Counted from the first letter of the stretch, positions 36,226 to 46,163 are shown. The stretch: 64,000 nt of DNA from Bacteroidota bacterium (GCA_004322215.1 SCSM01000023.1:124001-188000), one strand, 5' to 3'. The notes: generated by a model from the letters alone, not told the origin. Translations and numbers: made by a program.

Positions 36226-36227
36226 AA

Positions 36228-36323
36228 CTAACGATTTCTCTTTTTATGACGATTTTTTCTAAGTCTCTTTTTTCTCTTATGAGTAGCCATTTTATGGCGT
36301 TTTCTTTTTCTGCCGCAAGGCAT
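36228..36323 (-). CDS. small basic AURKAIP1/COX24-domain (mS38/bS22-like) ribosomal protein
   Basis: A 31-residue open frame with ATG at 36323 and TAG at 36228. It is almost entirely Lys, Arg and His with an ATHKRKKRLRKNRHKK core. This closely resembles the tiny AURKAIP1/COX24-domain proteins of Bacteroidota, related to mitochondrial mS38 and mycobacterial bS22, which sit in the small ribosomal subunit. It has its own terminator, and is flanked by hydF upstream on the genome map and HU, in a 440-bp stretch otherwise free of genes. The start and stop are unambiguous; the exact ribosomal name is inferred. Confidence 0.8.
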   Translation of the reverse strand: MPCGRKRKRHKMATHKRKKRLRKNRHKKRNR

Positions 36324-36489
36324 AATTTCTCCGATTTTAGTTAAAAAAATTTACATTACTATTATTTTACATTTTTCCGGAATAAATTTTAAAATCAATA
36401 ATTCAGGAAAATGAATTTAAAATCTTTTTTTTAAAGCCAATATTTTAGCAAAAGTTGTAATAAAATGAATAAATTAATTATACACTATA

Positions 36490-36786
36490 TCATTCGCCTT
36501 TTGACTTCATTGTTTCATTTACTTTATGTAGAAACTCGGGAGAAGGTTTGAATACTGGAACAAATCTCTTTTCCAGAGGAACTAAATCGCCGGTTTTGGG
36601 ATTACGTGCCATTCTTGGTTTACGGCTCTTGAATTTAAAAACACCAAATCCTCGTAATTCAATCCGCTTGCCGGTTGATATAGCCGTTATGATGCTTGAA
36701 AAGACACCATCAACAACTGCCTTTGTTTCAATTTTTGTTAGCCCGGTAGCTTTTGCGATTTCGTCAACAATATCTGCCTTAGTCAT
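36490..36786 (-). CDS. HU/IHF-family nucleoid DNA-binding protein
   Basis: A 98-residue HU/IHF-fold protein: helices TKADIVDEIAKATGL and ETKAVVDGVFSSI, the GRIELRGFG-like strand (GKRIELRGFGVF) and the DNA-intercalating arm (KSRKPRMARNPKTGD, about 52-66). The C-terminal PVFKPSPEFLHKVN helix is as in HU. It bends DNA as a homodimer or heterodimer. It is a single gene with an AT-rich leader. Confidence 0.93.
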   Translation of the reverse strand: MTKADIVDEIAKATGLTKIETKAVVDGVFSSIITAISTGKRIELRGFGVFKFKSRKPRMARNPKTGDLVPLEKRFVPVFKPSPEFLHKVNETMKSKGE

Positions 36787-36998
36787 AATGTACCTAAAAA
36801 TTTAATTATGAAATACATACAATTATTAAAATTTTCATTTTAAAGGAAAGCAAATTTAAAAAAACAAAATAAAAAACAAAAACTTTCGATAATAAATATA
36901 TTGGAGTGCCAAAAAAATAAAACTTTGATTTCTTTGAAAATAACGGCAATCAAGGTATTTTTGTAGCTTGTTCAAATTGGATTAACTGCGGAGATTAT

Positions 36999-37841
36999 GT
37001 GAGCTGGGTTAAAGAACAATCCCCGGACGATAAAATAGTTCAGGAAAATATTATTAAGGAAGGTAAGCTCCCAAAACATATTGCTGTTATTATGGATGGC
37101 AATGGCAGGTGGGCGCTTGAACGCGGTTTATCACGTACTGAAGGTCATCAGGAAGGGATTGAAAGCGTCAGGGATATTGTCAAAGCTTCTTCTCAGATTG
37201 GCGTTAAATATCTTACTCTGTACGCTTTTTCCATCGAGAACTGGAAAAGGCCCATTACCGAAGTCGGTGTCCTAATGAAATTACTCGAACACTATTTGAG
37301 GCAGGAACTCGAAGAGCTCCATAATAATAATGTTCGGCTTCTGTCCATTGGTAAATCAAGTTCGCTTCCGAAAGTCGTACAACGGCTTCTACACGAATCT
37401 TGTGAAACAACAAAGGATAATACTGGTTTGACATTAACATTGGCTTTAAGTTACAGCGGGAGATGGGATATTGTAAGAGCTGTGCAAATGATTGCCCTCG
37501 ATGTCAGGCGGGGCAAGGTTTCGCCTGAAGATATTAATGAAGATTTGTTTTCTAACTATTTGCAGACTAAAGGAATTCCCGAGCCCGACCTGTTAATCAG
37601 AACAAGTGGCGAAATGCGACTGAGCAATTTCCTTTTATGGGAGATGGCTTACGGTGAAATGTATATTACTGATAAGTACTGGCCCGAATTCAGACGTAAC
37701 GATTTATATGATGCTTTACTCAATTTTATGAACAGGGAGAGACGATTTGGAAAAACTTCTGCACAAGTTGCTTCCGAGAATTATATTAAACAGAAAGATT
37801 CTTATTTACAAAGGGTTGTTAATGCTATTAAAGGCAAATAG
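36999..37841 (+). CDS. uppS: undecaprenyl (isoprenyl) diphosphate synthase
   Basis: A 280-residue cis-prenyltransferase starting at GTG 36999 (the overlapping ATG at 36997 is followed at once by TGA). The catalytic Asp is D33 in VIMDGNGRW; the SRTEGHQEG, TLYAFSIENWKRP and LLIRTSGEMRLSNF/LWEMAYGE motifs of the family are in order. It condenses IPP onto farnesyl diphosphate to make the lipid carrier for peptidoglycan and surface glycans. It opens the uppS-bamA-skp-skp-lpxD run, a conserved envelope gene order in Bacteroidota, and overlaps bamA by 20 bp. Confidence 0.95.
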   Translation: MSWVKEQSPDDKIVQENIIKEGKLPKHIAVIMDGNGRWALERGLSRTEGHQEGIESVRDIVKASSQIGVKYLTLYAFSIENWKRPITEVGVLMKLLEHYLRQELEELHNNNVRLLSIGKSSSLPKVVQRLLHESCETTKDNTGLTLTLALSYSGRWDIVRAVQMIALDVRRGKVSPEDINEDLFSNYLQTKGIPEPDLLIRTSGEMRLSNFLLWEMAYGEMYITDKYWPEFRRNDLYDALLNFMNRERRFGKTSAQVASENYIKQKDSYLQRVVNAIKGK

Positions 37842-40173
37842 ATTATTTCCAATCATTATTTTACTTTTTATTAACTGTCTTTTTGGATTTGCCCAGCAGG
37901 ATGCTAAATCCTATGTTATTGCAGGCATTCAGGTCGAAGGCAGTAAATTTGCCGACGAAGAGACTATTATCGCATTGAGCGGTTTGAAGCCCGGGGATAG
38001 AATCAACATCCAGCCGATTGACCAAAAGTTCCAGATTGCTATGAAAAACCTCTGGAATCGAAAACAATTCTCCGATGTTGAAATTGTGATTGATAAAATT
38101 ACTCCGCTCGGTGTGTTTTTGAAAATAAAGGTCAAAGAATTTACAAGATTAAGTGAAATAATAATTGAAGGAAATAAGGAAGTTTCCAGAGAAGAAATTA
38201 TCAAAGTCATCGCTAAAGTCAAAGGAGATGTATTAACTCCTTATGAACTTTATCTTGCTAAACAAGCAATAAAGAAAAAATATACCGAAGAAGGTCTGCT
38301 TTTTGCTAAAATTGATGCTGAAATTGAACCGACCGATACAAGCTACTATTCAAAAATGGTGCTCACTATTGATGAAGGAACTGAGTTTCACACTGCTTCG
38401 ATTGATTTCGTCGGGAACAAAGATTTTTCCAATAAAGAACTCGCAGGTACATTCGATGAAACACATACTAAGCATTGGTGGCAATTTTGGCGTTCCTCCA
38501 AATTTGATACGAAGGAATATGAAAAGGATAAGGAATTGCTTAAGTCTTTCTTTAAAAAAGAGGGCTATGTTGATGCAGAAATTTTGAGAGATTCGCTTAT
38601 TTATGATGAAAAAAATTCCGAAGTCCATATTATGCTCTGGGTGGACGAAGGAAAAAAATATTATATTAGGAATATTGAATTCGATGGTAATACGGTTTAT
38701 CCTGCTTCACTCTTATTATCGCGGCTTGACTTCAAAAAAGGCGATGTTTATGACCAGGATAAATTTGAGAAGAATCTGAACGGTAATGAAGACCAAACAG
38801 ATGCACTTTCCTTATACGCCGATAACGGCTATCTGTCCATCCGTTTTATTCCTGATGAAGTCAGGATTAATCCCGATTCTGTTGACATCAAAATTAAAGT
38901 TTATGAAAACCAGAGATTGAAAATCAGACGAATTGAAATCGCCGGAAACACAAAAACAAAAGACAAAGTTATTAGACGTGAGTTATACACAAGACCGGGG
39001 GATTATTTCGACAGGTCGGCTGTTATTAGAAGTGTCAGAGCTTTAGGGGTAATGAACTATTTCAATCCTGAAGCATTAAAACCCGATGTTAAGCCCGTTG
39101 ATGAATCGAACATTGACCTGATTTATCGTGTCGAGGAGAGGTCAACCGACATGGTTAATGCCTCAATTGGATTTGCCGGCTCTTTCGGATTGACCGGCTC
39201 TGTCGGCTTAACATTTAATAATTTCTCCATAACCGAGCCATTGAGCGGTGGTGGTGGTCAAATTTTTAATATACAGGCAGAATTCGGTCAGGCGAACAGA
39301 TACCAGACTTTTGCTATTGGTTTTACTGAACCTTGGTTAAATGATGAACCGACTACTGTTGGTTTTAATTTATTTTATAGAAATATCCAGTATTTTTACA
39401 ACCAAAAATCTATTGGGGGAAGTGTAAATGTCGGGCGTAGATTCCGCTGGCCCGATGATTATTTCCGCGGTGACTTGCGATTGAGAATCCAAAGCAACCA
39501 GGCAGATACTATTTACCTGACAAGACCCGGGATGGAAGTTACATTGGGACAAACAATTTCCCGTATAAGCTTGAACCATCCTTTTTTCCCGACTTATGGT
39601 TCAAGATTCAGTTTTTCTACTGACTTTGCAATGGGTTCACTTGGTTTAGGTATAATAGATTATCTTAAAAATGAGCTGAAATTCGAAATGGTTCATCCCC
39701 TTATGAAAATTGATGAAAACGACAGGATGGTACTCTATCTCAGTTCTAATATCGGTTATATTACAGGAGTAAGAAACGATACTACCTACCCCCCTATGGA
39801 ATTGTATTATATGGGTGGAAGCGGTTTATCAGGTTATTTCGGTACTATTCCCCTAAGAGGTTACCAGGATAATTCTATTGGTCCCAGATATGGCGGTCGG
39901 CTTATGGCAAAATATACTGCAGAACTTAGGTTTGCCATATCCATGAATCCTATGCCTGTTTACGTTTACGGATTCGCCGAAGCCGGAAATGTTTGGTATT
40001 CTCTGAAACAGGCAGACCCGTTCAATCTCAAACGCACTGCAGGTGTCGGTTTGCAAATCAATCTTGCTCCTATTGGAATTATCGGGTTCAGTTATGGCTA
40101 TGGATTTGACCCGCCCGGTGTTATGGGAGAAAAAAGCGGTTGGAAATTTTTATTCCATTTGGGACAACAGTAA
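37822..40173 (+). CDS. bamA: BamA outer-membrane protein assembly factor
   Basis: About 783 residues from ATG 37822, chosen because it gives a proper signal peptide (LLKANRLFPIIILLFI ... GFAQQ); an earlier in-frame ATG at 37747 lies inside uppS and would prevent this. Five POTRA-like repeats occupy about 30-410 (for example VIAGIQVEGSKFADEE, EIIIEGNKEVSREEI, FDGNTVYPASLLLSRL, IEIAGNTKTKDKVI), followed by the 16-strand barrel. It inserts beta-barrel proteins, including the two TonB receptors here, into the outer membrane. Confidence 0.94.
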   Translation: MLLKANRLFPIIILLFINCLFGFAQQDAKSYVIAGIQVEGSKFADEETIIALSGLKPGDRINIQPIDQKFQIAMKNLWNRKQFSDVEIVIDKITPLGVFLKIKVKEFTRLSEIIIEGNKEVSREEIIKVIAKVKGDVLTPYELYLAKQAIKKKYTEEGLLFAKIDAEIEPTDTSYYSKMVLTIDEGTEFHTASIDFVGNKDFSNKELAGTFDETHTKHWWQFWRSSKFDTKEYEKDKELLKSFFKKEGYVDAEILRDSLIYDEKNSEVHIMLWVDEGKKYYIRNIEFDGNTVYPASLLLSRLDFKKGDVYDQDKFEKNLNGNEDQTDALSLYADNGYLSIRFIPDEVRINPDSVDIKIKVYENQRLKIRRIEIAGNTKTKDKVIRRELYTRPGDYFDRSAVIRSVRALGVMNYFNPEALKPDVKPVDESNIDLIYRVEERSTDMVNASIGFAGSFGLTGSVGLTFNNFSITEPLSGGGGQIFNIQAEFGQANRYQTFAIGFTEPWLNDEPTTVGFNLFYRNIQYFYNQKSIGGSVNVGRRFRWPDDYFRGDLRLRIQSNQADTIYLTRPGMEVTLGQTISRISLNHPFFPTYGSRFSFSTDFAMGSLGLGIIDYLKNELKFEMVHPLMKIDENDRMVLYLSSNIGYITGVRNDTTYPPMELYYMGGSGLSGYFGTIPLRGYQDNSIGPRYGGRLMAKYTAELRFAISMNPMPVYVYGFAEAGNVWYSLKQADPFNLKRTAGVGLQINLAPIGIIGFSYGYGFDPPGVMGEKSGWKFLFHLGQQ

Positions 40174-40225
40174 TTATAATGAATTTGAAATCTAATAAAC
40201 AATTATTTTTTTCAAGGAGTTTTTT

Positions 40226-40765
40226 ATGCGTAAATATGTTTTTTTAAGTTCTGTATTTATTTTTCTTGTTCTTTTCAGCATCGATGGCTTTTCACAAAAA
40301 GGTGGCATCAGCATTGGAGTTGTTGACATTGAAACTATTGTCAAATCCATGCCTGAAGCAGACAATGCCGATAAAATGATTAAGGATGTCGGATTAAAAT
40401 ACCGCGATTCTCTCCAGGTAATCGAAAAAGAATACATGGCAAAAGTTGATGATTTCGACAAACAAAAAACTATGATGACACCCGACCAGCAGAAAAAGGA
40501 ACAGGAAAACATCAGAGCTATCCAGGTCAGATACCAGCAATTCCAGGAAGAAAAATTCGGTGTTCAGGGCGAAATCGCTCAAATGCGAGAAAAGTTATTG
40601 GAGCCAATCAGGAATAAAGTTAAAGCTGCAATCGAATCGGTGGCAAAAGAAGAAAAGCTGAATTTCGTCTTAGATAAAGGTAGTTCCGCTCTCTTGTATT
40701 CCGAAGAAAAATCGGACATTACCTATAGGGTAATTGATAAAATGAAAAGGGGCGATAATAAATAA
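40226..40765 (+). CDS. OmpH/Skp-family periplasmic chaperone, copy 1
   Basis: A 179-residue protein: signal peptide at about 1-20, then the Skp pattern of a short beta-strand (IGVVDIETIVKSMPEAD), two long charged coiled-coil helices (about 50-145) and a closing strand (LNFVLDKGSSALLYS). It would hold unfolded outer-membrane proteins for BamA, which is immediately upstream. A strong RBS (AAGGAG) precedes the ATG. Confidence 0.88.
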   Translation: MRKYVFLSSVFIFLVLFSIDGFSQKGGISIGVVDIETIVKSMPEADNADKMIKDVGLKYRDSLQVIEKEYMAKVDDFDKQKTMMTPDQQKKEQENIRAIQVRYQQFQEEKFGVQGEIAQMREKLLEPIRNKVKAAIESVAKEEKLNFVLDKGSSALLYSEEKSDITYRVIDKMKRGDNK

Positions 40766-40866
40766 TTCTGATTATCGAAAACTACTATTTCAGTATTTAA
40801 GATAAAGATGCAGGGGATATTATTTGACCGTTTTACTCTTTTGAATCAATATAATGAGAGAAAAAT

Positions 40867-41607
40867 ATGAAAAACAAATTTTTTAATGCCGGTTTACTTG
40901 CGGCTGTTGTTTTGTGTGCAATCATTATGCCCCTGCGACTGTACTCGCAAAAGGTTGCGTTCATTGCTTCTGATGTTATTCGTGAGAATTTTACCGAAGC
41001 AAAGCAGGCAGACCAAAGGATTAGAACCATCGTGGATGAATGGAAGAGAGAACTCGAGACTATCGAAAAAAACATTGATATTCTCGAGACCGAAATTAAA
41101 AAGAACCGGCTCATTTGGACCGATGATGAGAAACAGGATAAGGAAAAAGAACTCCAAAATCTCAGGACCGAGAAAATGACTTATGCAAGGACTAAGTATG
41201 AAACCAACGGCGAATACGACAAAATCGTCAAAGACATCCTCAAACCGATTGAAGAGAAAATTTATGCTGCTGTCCAGGAAGTTGCAAATGAAGAAGGGTA
41301 TGATATAATTTTCGATAAAAGCGTTCAGCCCCTTCCCTACACCAACTTTAAATATGACCTGACAGTCAAGGTTCTACGCAAACTCGGTGTTGACGTCGAA
41401 GCTCTCGAAAAAGAACAACAGGAGAAAATCAACAAAGACCCGCGAAATCAGCAAAAGCAATCAAAGGAACCTCCCAAAAGAACTAAGTCGAGAACCAGGG
41501 AGGAAGAATCACGTGATGTCGAAAGACAACCAATGATTGATAAGCCGGTAATGCAGCCGTCATTATTGCCTGATACTACCAATCAGGGTACGATTAAACC
41601 AAAATGA
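40867..41607 (+). CDS. OmpH/Skp-family periplasmic chaperone, copy 2, with basic tail
   Basis: A 246-residue Skp paralog: signal peptide (about 1-22), VAFIASDVIRENFTEAKQAD strand, coiled-coil arms (about 55-125), and the returning EEGYDIIFDKSVQPLPYT strand. Beyond the usual end at about 180 it has a 60-residue extension rich in Lys, Arg, Glu and Gln (QQKQSKEPPKRTKSRTREEE), probably disordered. The two Skp copies after bamA are usual for this group; the tail distinguishes their likely clients or partners. Confidence 0.85.
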   Translation: MKNKFFNAGLLAAVVLCAIIMPLRLYSQKVAFIASDVIRENFTEAKQADQRIRTIVDEWKRELETIEKNIDILETEIKKNRLIWTDDEKQDKEKELQNLRTEKMTYARTKYETNGEYDKIVKDILKPIEEKIYAAVQEVANEEGYDIIFDKSVQPLPYTNFKYDLTVKVLRKLGVDVEALEKEQQEKINKDPRNQQKQSKEPPKRTKSRTREEESRDVERQPMIDKPVMQPSLLPDTTNQGTIKPK

Positions 41608-41736
41608 AACGGAAGATAGAAGTTGATGAAGATTTATTTCTCTCCATAAATTACTGTAATTAAAAAATAAATGTAAATTGAATTTAAAAAATTTATAATT
41701 TTGCTATCTATTAATTAATAATATTTGGGGATATTA

Positions 41737-42801
41737 ATGTTTCAAATGAAACAACTCTCCTGCGAAGAGATTGCAAAGAACATAAACGGCAAGCTTGTAG
41801 GGAGCATTGACCATGATATTAGCGGATTGAACAGAATTGAATTTGCAAGAAAAGGCGAACTCACTTTTTTGGCAAATCCTAAATATGAAAAATATCTAAA
41901 AACAACTAATGCATCCTGCATTATTATTCCCGAAACTGTTAAGGAAAAACCTTCAAAAGACAAAGCTTATATCGTTGTCGGCGACCCTTACCATGAATTT
42001 GTAAAATTATTAAAAATACTCGAATCTCAAAAAGAAAGAAAATCCGGATACATTCATCCCACAGCTATCATTGGTGATGATGTAAAATTACCCGACAATA
42101 TTTATATTGGTCCCTATTGTGTGATAGGTAATGGTACTTCAATCGGTGAATTCGCCTATCTTCACCCAAGGGTAACCATCGGAGATTATGTCGAAATCGG
42201 CGATGGCACTATATTCTATCCTCATGTCGTTTGTTTCGACAATACAAAAATCGGCAAGAATTGTATTATCCATGCTGGGGCTGTCATCGGTGATGACGGC
42301 TTCGGCTATATCGAACGAAATGACGGTTCCTACGAAAAAGTTCCCCAAATGGGTAATGTCATTATCGGGAACAATGTCGAAATCGGCTCCAACACTACAA
42401 TTGACAGGGCTATGATCGGAAGCACCGTTATCGAAGACGGTTGTATAATTGATAATCTCGTCCAAATCGGGCATAACGTCATCGTGGGCGAAAACACTGC
42501 TATGGCGGCACAGGCAGGTGTTTCCGGCTCCTGCAAAATCGGCAAAAGAAACCGGTTCGGCGGGCAAGTCGGCTTGGCTGGTCATCTCGATACTGCAGAT
42601 GATGTCATATTATTATCCCAATCAGGCGTTGCAAAAACGATTCCCGAAAAAGGTGTGTATTTCGGCTCCCCAATCAAAGACAGGACTAAGGCATTCAAAA
42701 TTGAAACTGCTCTTCAGCAATTACCCGATATATTGAAAGATTTTTATAAACTAAAAAAAATCGTTATTGAAAAACTCAACCTCAAAGATTTCACCGATTA
42801 A
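41737..42801 (+). CDS. lpxD: UDP-3-O-acylglucosamine N-acyltransferase
   Basis: About 354 residues from ATG 41737, chosen over the in-frame TTG at 41725 because GGGGA at 41727-41731 is then correctly spaced. The N-terminal uridine-binding domain (about 5-90) precedes a left-handed beta-helix of hexapeptide repeats (about 100-320) with the catalytic His in VQIGHN. The family-typical VSGSCKIGKRN and PIKDRTKAFKIE helix follow. It transfers a 3-hydroxyacyl group in lipid A synthesis, so the organism should make LPS. Confidence 0.93.
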   Translation: MFQMKQLSCEEIAKNINGKLVGSIDHDISGLNRIEFARKGELTFLANPKYEKYLKTTNASCIIIPETVKEKPSKDKAYIVVGDPYHEFVKLLKILESQKERKSGYIHPTAIIGDDVKLPDNIYIGPYCVIGNGTSIGEFAYLHPRVTIGDYVEIGDGTIFYPHVVCFDNTKIGKNCIIHAGAVIGDDGFGYIERNDGSYEKVPQMGNVIIGNNVEIGSNTTIDRAMIGSTVIEDGCIIDNLVQIGHNVIVGENTAMAAQAGVSGSCKIGKRNRFGGQVGLAGHLDTADDVILLSQSGVAKTIPEKGVYFGSPIKDRTKAFKIETALQQLPDILKDFYKLKKIVIEKLNLKDFTD

Positions 42802-43045
42802 TTTTTTTAGTGGATAGTGAATAATTTCGGATATTAATATAAGAAGAATGGCATTCTGAATTTATTTCTGAATCCACAATTTGTCTTGTCCTAAATAAGG
42901 TTTAAATTTTTGTTTTTTCTATTAAGGTTTATTGGATATAATAAGGTTTTATAAATTAATCCGCAGAATCGGTTCAATCAATCTCATCCCTGTTCTATTA
43001 CTTTTGTCCTTTATATTAAAAATAGGTCTTGATGAGGGCTATGGC

Positions 43046-43076
43046 TATGGATTCCTGCTTTCGCAGGAATGACAGG
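43046..43076. repeat. intergenic palindrome
   Basis: ATTCCTGC at 43051-43058 pairs with GCAGGAAT at 43063-43070 around a 4-nt loop, followed by GACA. This wording is a frequently repeated intergenic palindrome in many bacteria. It may also stabilise the speA mRNA 3' end. The remaining 250 bp of the lpxD-speA gap show no gene; an untranslatable trace at 42950-43000 may be a decayed repeat. Confidence 0.5.
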
Positions 43077-43088
43077 GTAATTCGTAAA

Positions 43089-44978
43089 TTACTCAAGGTA
43101 TGTATATCCGTACAAACCAGAACGGTAGTTTGAAAGAAATTCCTTTCCTTCCTGTGTGCTGATTTTTCCTTCCTTGACGGAAGTTGTAACCCATGTCTCC
43201 ATTGTACGCACCAGCTTTTTGGCGTTGTACTGCACATAATCGAGCACGTCGGCAATTGTCTCGCCATCAATGATTTGGTCAATCTCATATCCGTCTTCTG
43301 TCAGCACGACATGAACGGCATTGGTATCGCCGAAAAGATTATGCAAATCGCCGAGAATTTCCTGGTATGCACCGATAAGGAAAACAGCGAGATAGTAGGG
43401 TTCATCAGGTCTCAGCTTATGCAAGGGGAGATAATGTGTGAAGTTTTTTACTCCGATGAAATTATCAATTTTTCCATCAGAATCGCAGGTAATATCCTGG
43501 ACAGTCGCATTCAATGTCGGCTTCTCGTTAAGCCGGTGAATCGGCATGATTGGAAATACCTGGTCAATCGCCCATGAATCCGGTAGTGACTGGAACAAAG
43601 AAAAGTTGCAGAAGTATTTATCAGCCAGCATCCTGGAGAGAGGCCTTAACTCATCGTTTGTATGTTTTGCCTCTAAGCTGTAATCATATATTTCACGAGT
43701 GATTGTCCAGAACAATCGTTCGATTGATGCGCGGGTTTTCAGGTCGAGCAAGCCGAGACTGAAAAGGTCGAGTGCCTCTTCGCGAATTTGAACCGAATCA
43801 TGCCATGACTCCAGCATATTGGTGTTTTTCAATGATTCGAGAATCGAGTGAAGTTCCTGGACCAATTCATGGTCCTTCTCGGTAACCTTTGTGTCGTCGT
43901 CCCATTCGGGAAGTGTGGTAGTTTCGAGAACATCGAACACAAGGACAGAATGATGTGCAGTGAGTGAGCGTCCCGATTCGGTAATAATGTTCGGATGTGG
44001 CAGATGGTTTTTATCGCTTGCATCCTGAATCATGTAAATCGCATCGTTGGCATATTCCTGGATTGAGTAATTTATGCTACTGGGATTTGTAGAGCGGGTT
44101 CCGTCATAATCAACGCCCAGACCACCGCCAATGTCAACAAATTCTACATTGCATCCCGTCTTTTTGAGCTCGACATAAAACTGAGCGGCTTCTCTCAAAG
44201 CATTTTTAATTTTCCTGATTTTTGTTACCTGGCTGCCAATGTGGAAGTGAATCATTTTCACTTGCTTTAGCAAATTGTGGTGTTCTGCGATGGATAATGC
44301 CTCGAGCAGCTCGCTGGCATTCAAACCGAACTTGCTCTGGTCTCCGCCTGAATCTTCCCATTTACCGCTGCCGGCAGTCGAGAGCTTGATTCTAATTCCG
44401 ATATTCGGCTTTACTTTCAGTTTCTTTGCGATGGTGATTATCAACTTGAGTTCGTTCAGCTTTTCGACAACAAGATAGATTTGCTTGCCCATTTTTTGAG
44501 CCAGCAAAGCGAGTTCTATGAAATCCTGGTCCTTGTATCCATTGCAAATAATGAGTGCATCAGGATTAGATGTAATAGCAAGGACAGCGTGAAGTTCCGG
44601 TTTAGAGCCGGCTTCCAGACCAATATTATACCTGATGCCGTGTCTGACGATTTCTTCGACAACTGGTCTGACCTGGTTGACTTTAATCGGGTAAATTGTA
44701 TAATACTTCCCTTTGAACTCGTATTCTTTTGCTGCGGTTTCGAAGCATTTTGTTATTGACTCCAGCCGGTCATCCAGTATATCAGGAAATCTGAGCAGAA
44801 CAGGAAGGGATACATCCCTTAGCTGAAGTTCATCAATTAATTGTTTTAAATCTATATTTGCACCGTTCCTCCTCGGAGAAACAGTAACATTGCCTTCATC
44901 ATTTATACTGAAATAATCTGCCCCCCAGCCATTTATATTATACTGTTCCGCAGAATCTTCTACTCTCCATTTTCTCAT
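43089..44978 (-). CDS. speA: biosynthetic arginine decarboxylase
   Basis: A 629-residue PLP enzyme of the SpeA type. The PLP lysine is K99 in YPIKVNQ, in a TIM-barrel domain (about 70-340), and the later VDIGGGLGVDYDG (about 272-284) contacts the cofactor phosphate. A C-terminal barrel and helical insert complete the usual length. It converts arginine to agmatine, the first step of polyamine synthesis. No speB or other polyamine gene is nearby. Confidence 0.94.
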   Translation of the reverse strand: MRKWRVEDSAEQYNINGWGADYFSINDEGNVTVSPRRNGANIDLKQLIDELQLRDVSLPVLLRFPDILDDRLESITKCFETAAKEYEFKGKYYTIYPIKVNQVRPVVEEIVRHGIRYNIGLEAGSKPELHAVLAITSNPDALIICNGYKDQDFIELALLAQKMGKQIYLVVEKLNELKLIITIAKKLKVKPNIGIRIKLSTAGSGKWEDSGGDQSKFGLNASELLEALSIAEHHNLLKQVKMIHFHIGSQVTKIRKIKNALREAAQFYVELKKTGCNVEFVDIGGGLGVDYDGTRSTNPSSINYSIQEYANDAIYMIQDASDKNHLPHPNIITESGRSLTAHHSVLVFDVLETTTLPEWDDDTKVTEKDHELVQELHSILESLKNTNMLESWHDSVQIREEALDLFSLGLLDLKTRASIERLFWTITREIYDYSLEAKHTNDELRPLSRMLADKYFCNFSLFQSLPDSWAIDQVFPIMPIHRLNEKPTLNATVQDITCDSDGKIDNFIGVKNFTHYLPLHKLRPDEPYYLAVFLIGAYQEILGDLHNLFGDTNAVHVVLTEDGYEIDQIIDGETIADVLDYVQYNAKKLVRTMETWVTTSVKEGKISTQEGKEFLSNYRSGLYGYTYLE

Positions 44979-45068
44979 TGGCTATTCAATTGTTTTAGGT
45001 TTCTCAAAAAAACAAAATTAAATATATATTTATTATGAACAATTAAAAATTTTGGTATCGAAATTTTA

Positions 45069-46163
45069 TTAATATTGATGCCTGTATAGTAAATGTTTAT
45101 CATCAATAAGAAGCAGATTATTTTGAATTTCCTCCTGGAATCTTTTAACTTTTAACTGATTCCTTCCAATCCAACTCTTTGTTTCTTCTACCGCAGCTTC
45201 ATTAAAAAGGAAATAATTATAAACCTCGAAAATACCCTGTTCAATAAGTTTTTTATGCCAGTCTAATAACACATTCGGGAAAGTTACATCTAAGTTTTCA
45301 GCATACCACAGTTCGATGAATTTCTTTCTGATTTGATAAAGAACATCAATTGAAAATTGTGAAGTATCAGCCGGTAAAATATCTTTTGCCGCTTCCTGCA
45401 TAACACTCTGATAAGCCATGTCGAAAGGTAAATCTTTATTTGGCCTCTTTACCGTACTCGTTATCATGCTTGTTGTGAACTGAATTGTATGCATAGAATC
45501 TTTCTGAAAGTAAAAAGATTTTTTAAAAAAGTCGAAAAGCAGGTGTGACATCTCCTTAGATTTCAAATTGCTTTCAGTAAGATTAATGAATATCTCACCA
45601 TAAATAACAGCCCAGCAACTGAATCCGGATTGGAAATAATACTTCGAAAGAATTAAATAGTTATTTGCAAACTGAGGGTCAATGAATATCCCGTTTTCCC
45701 AACTGCTGAGTGCCTTCCTAATATCTTTCTGTGATATATAATTAATTCCAATCTCATAGTACAATCTCCCGGACTTTGGGAATTTGGCTAAACCATTCTT
45801 ATAAATCTCAAGTGATTTTTCTCCGTTGTTCATAGCATCATAGCTATTCCCGAGCAATTGGTAAATTTGCGGATTTACTTCTTTATGATTAGTAAGTGAG
45901 TCGAGTATTTTAACTGCTTCTTCAAAATTATCTTTTTTATATAATGCAAGTGCCTTTTCATAAGGATAAGCTATCGGTTCAGGATTTAAAAGCATGGCGC
46001 TGTCGCACTTGTCAATTGCATCATCATATTTACCGTTGTTTATACTTTGAATTGCTGATAGGTAGAGCTCGTTCGCTTTCGTGGAATTGTCAATTTTTTG
46101 AATTGAAAAAACAGAAATACAATTCAATAAAAACAAAAGAAGCCCTAAACCAAAAAACTTCAT
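45069..46163 (-). CDS. exported TPR-repeat protein
   Basis: About 364 residues from ATG 46163 (an in-frame TTG lies 12 bp upstream). A signal peptide (about 1-20) leads into tetratricopeptide repeats over about 25-180: pairs of 34-residue helices such as AIQSINNGKYDDAIDKCDSA, YQLLGNSYDAMNNGEKSL and YYEIGINYISQKDIRKAL. The C-terminal half has no recognised domain. A protein-protein interaction role in the periplasm is likely. It is downstream of cinA on the same strand. Confidence 0.72.
   Translation of the reverse strand: MKFFGLGLLLFLLNCISVFSIQKIDNSTKANELYLSAIQSINNGKYDDAIDKCDSAMLLNPEPIAYPYEKALALYKKDNFEEAVKILDSLTNHKEVNPQIYQLLGNSYDAMNNGEKSLEIYKNGLAKFPKSGRLYYEIGINYISQKDIRKALSSWENGIFIDPQFANNYLILSKYYFQSGFSCWAVIYGEIFINLTESNLKSKEMSHLLFDFFKKSFYFQKDSMHTIQFTTSMITSTVKRPNKDLPFDMAYQSVMQEAAKDILPADTSQFSIDVLYQIRKKFIELWYAENLDVTFPNVLLDWHKKLIEQGIFEVYNYFLFNEAAVEETKSWIGRNQLKVKRFQEEIQNNLLLIDDKHLLYRHQY

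Noticed and set aside
37747-37821. The upstream ATG at 37747 as the bamA start
   Set aside because: It would add 25 residues before the signal peptide, all encoded within uppS; ATG 37822 gives a standard exported N-terminus.
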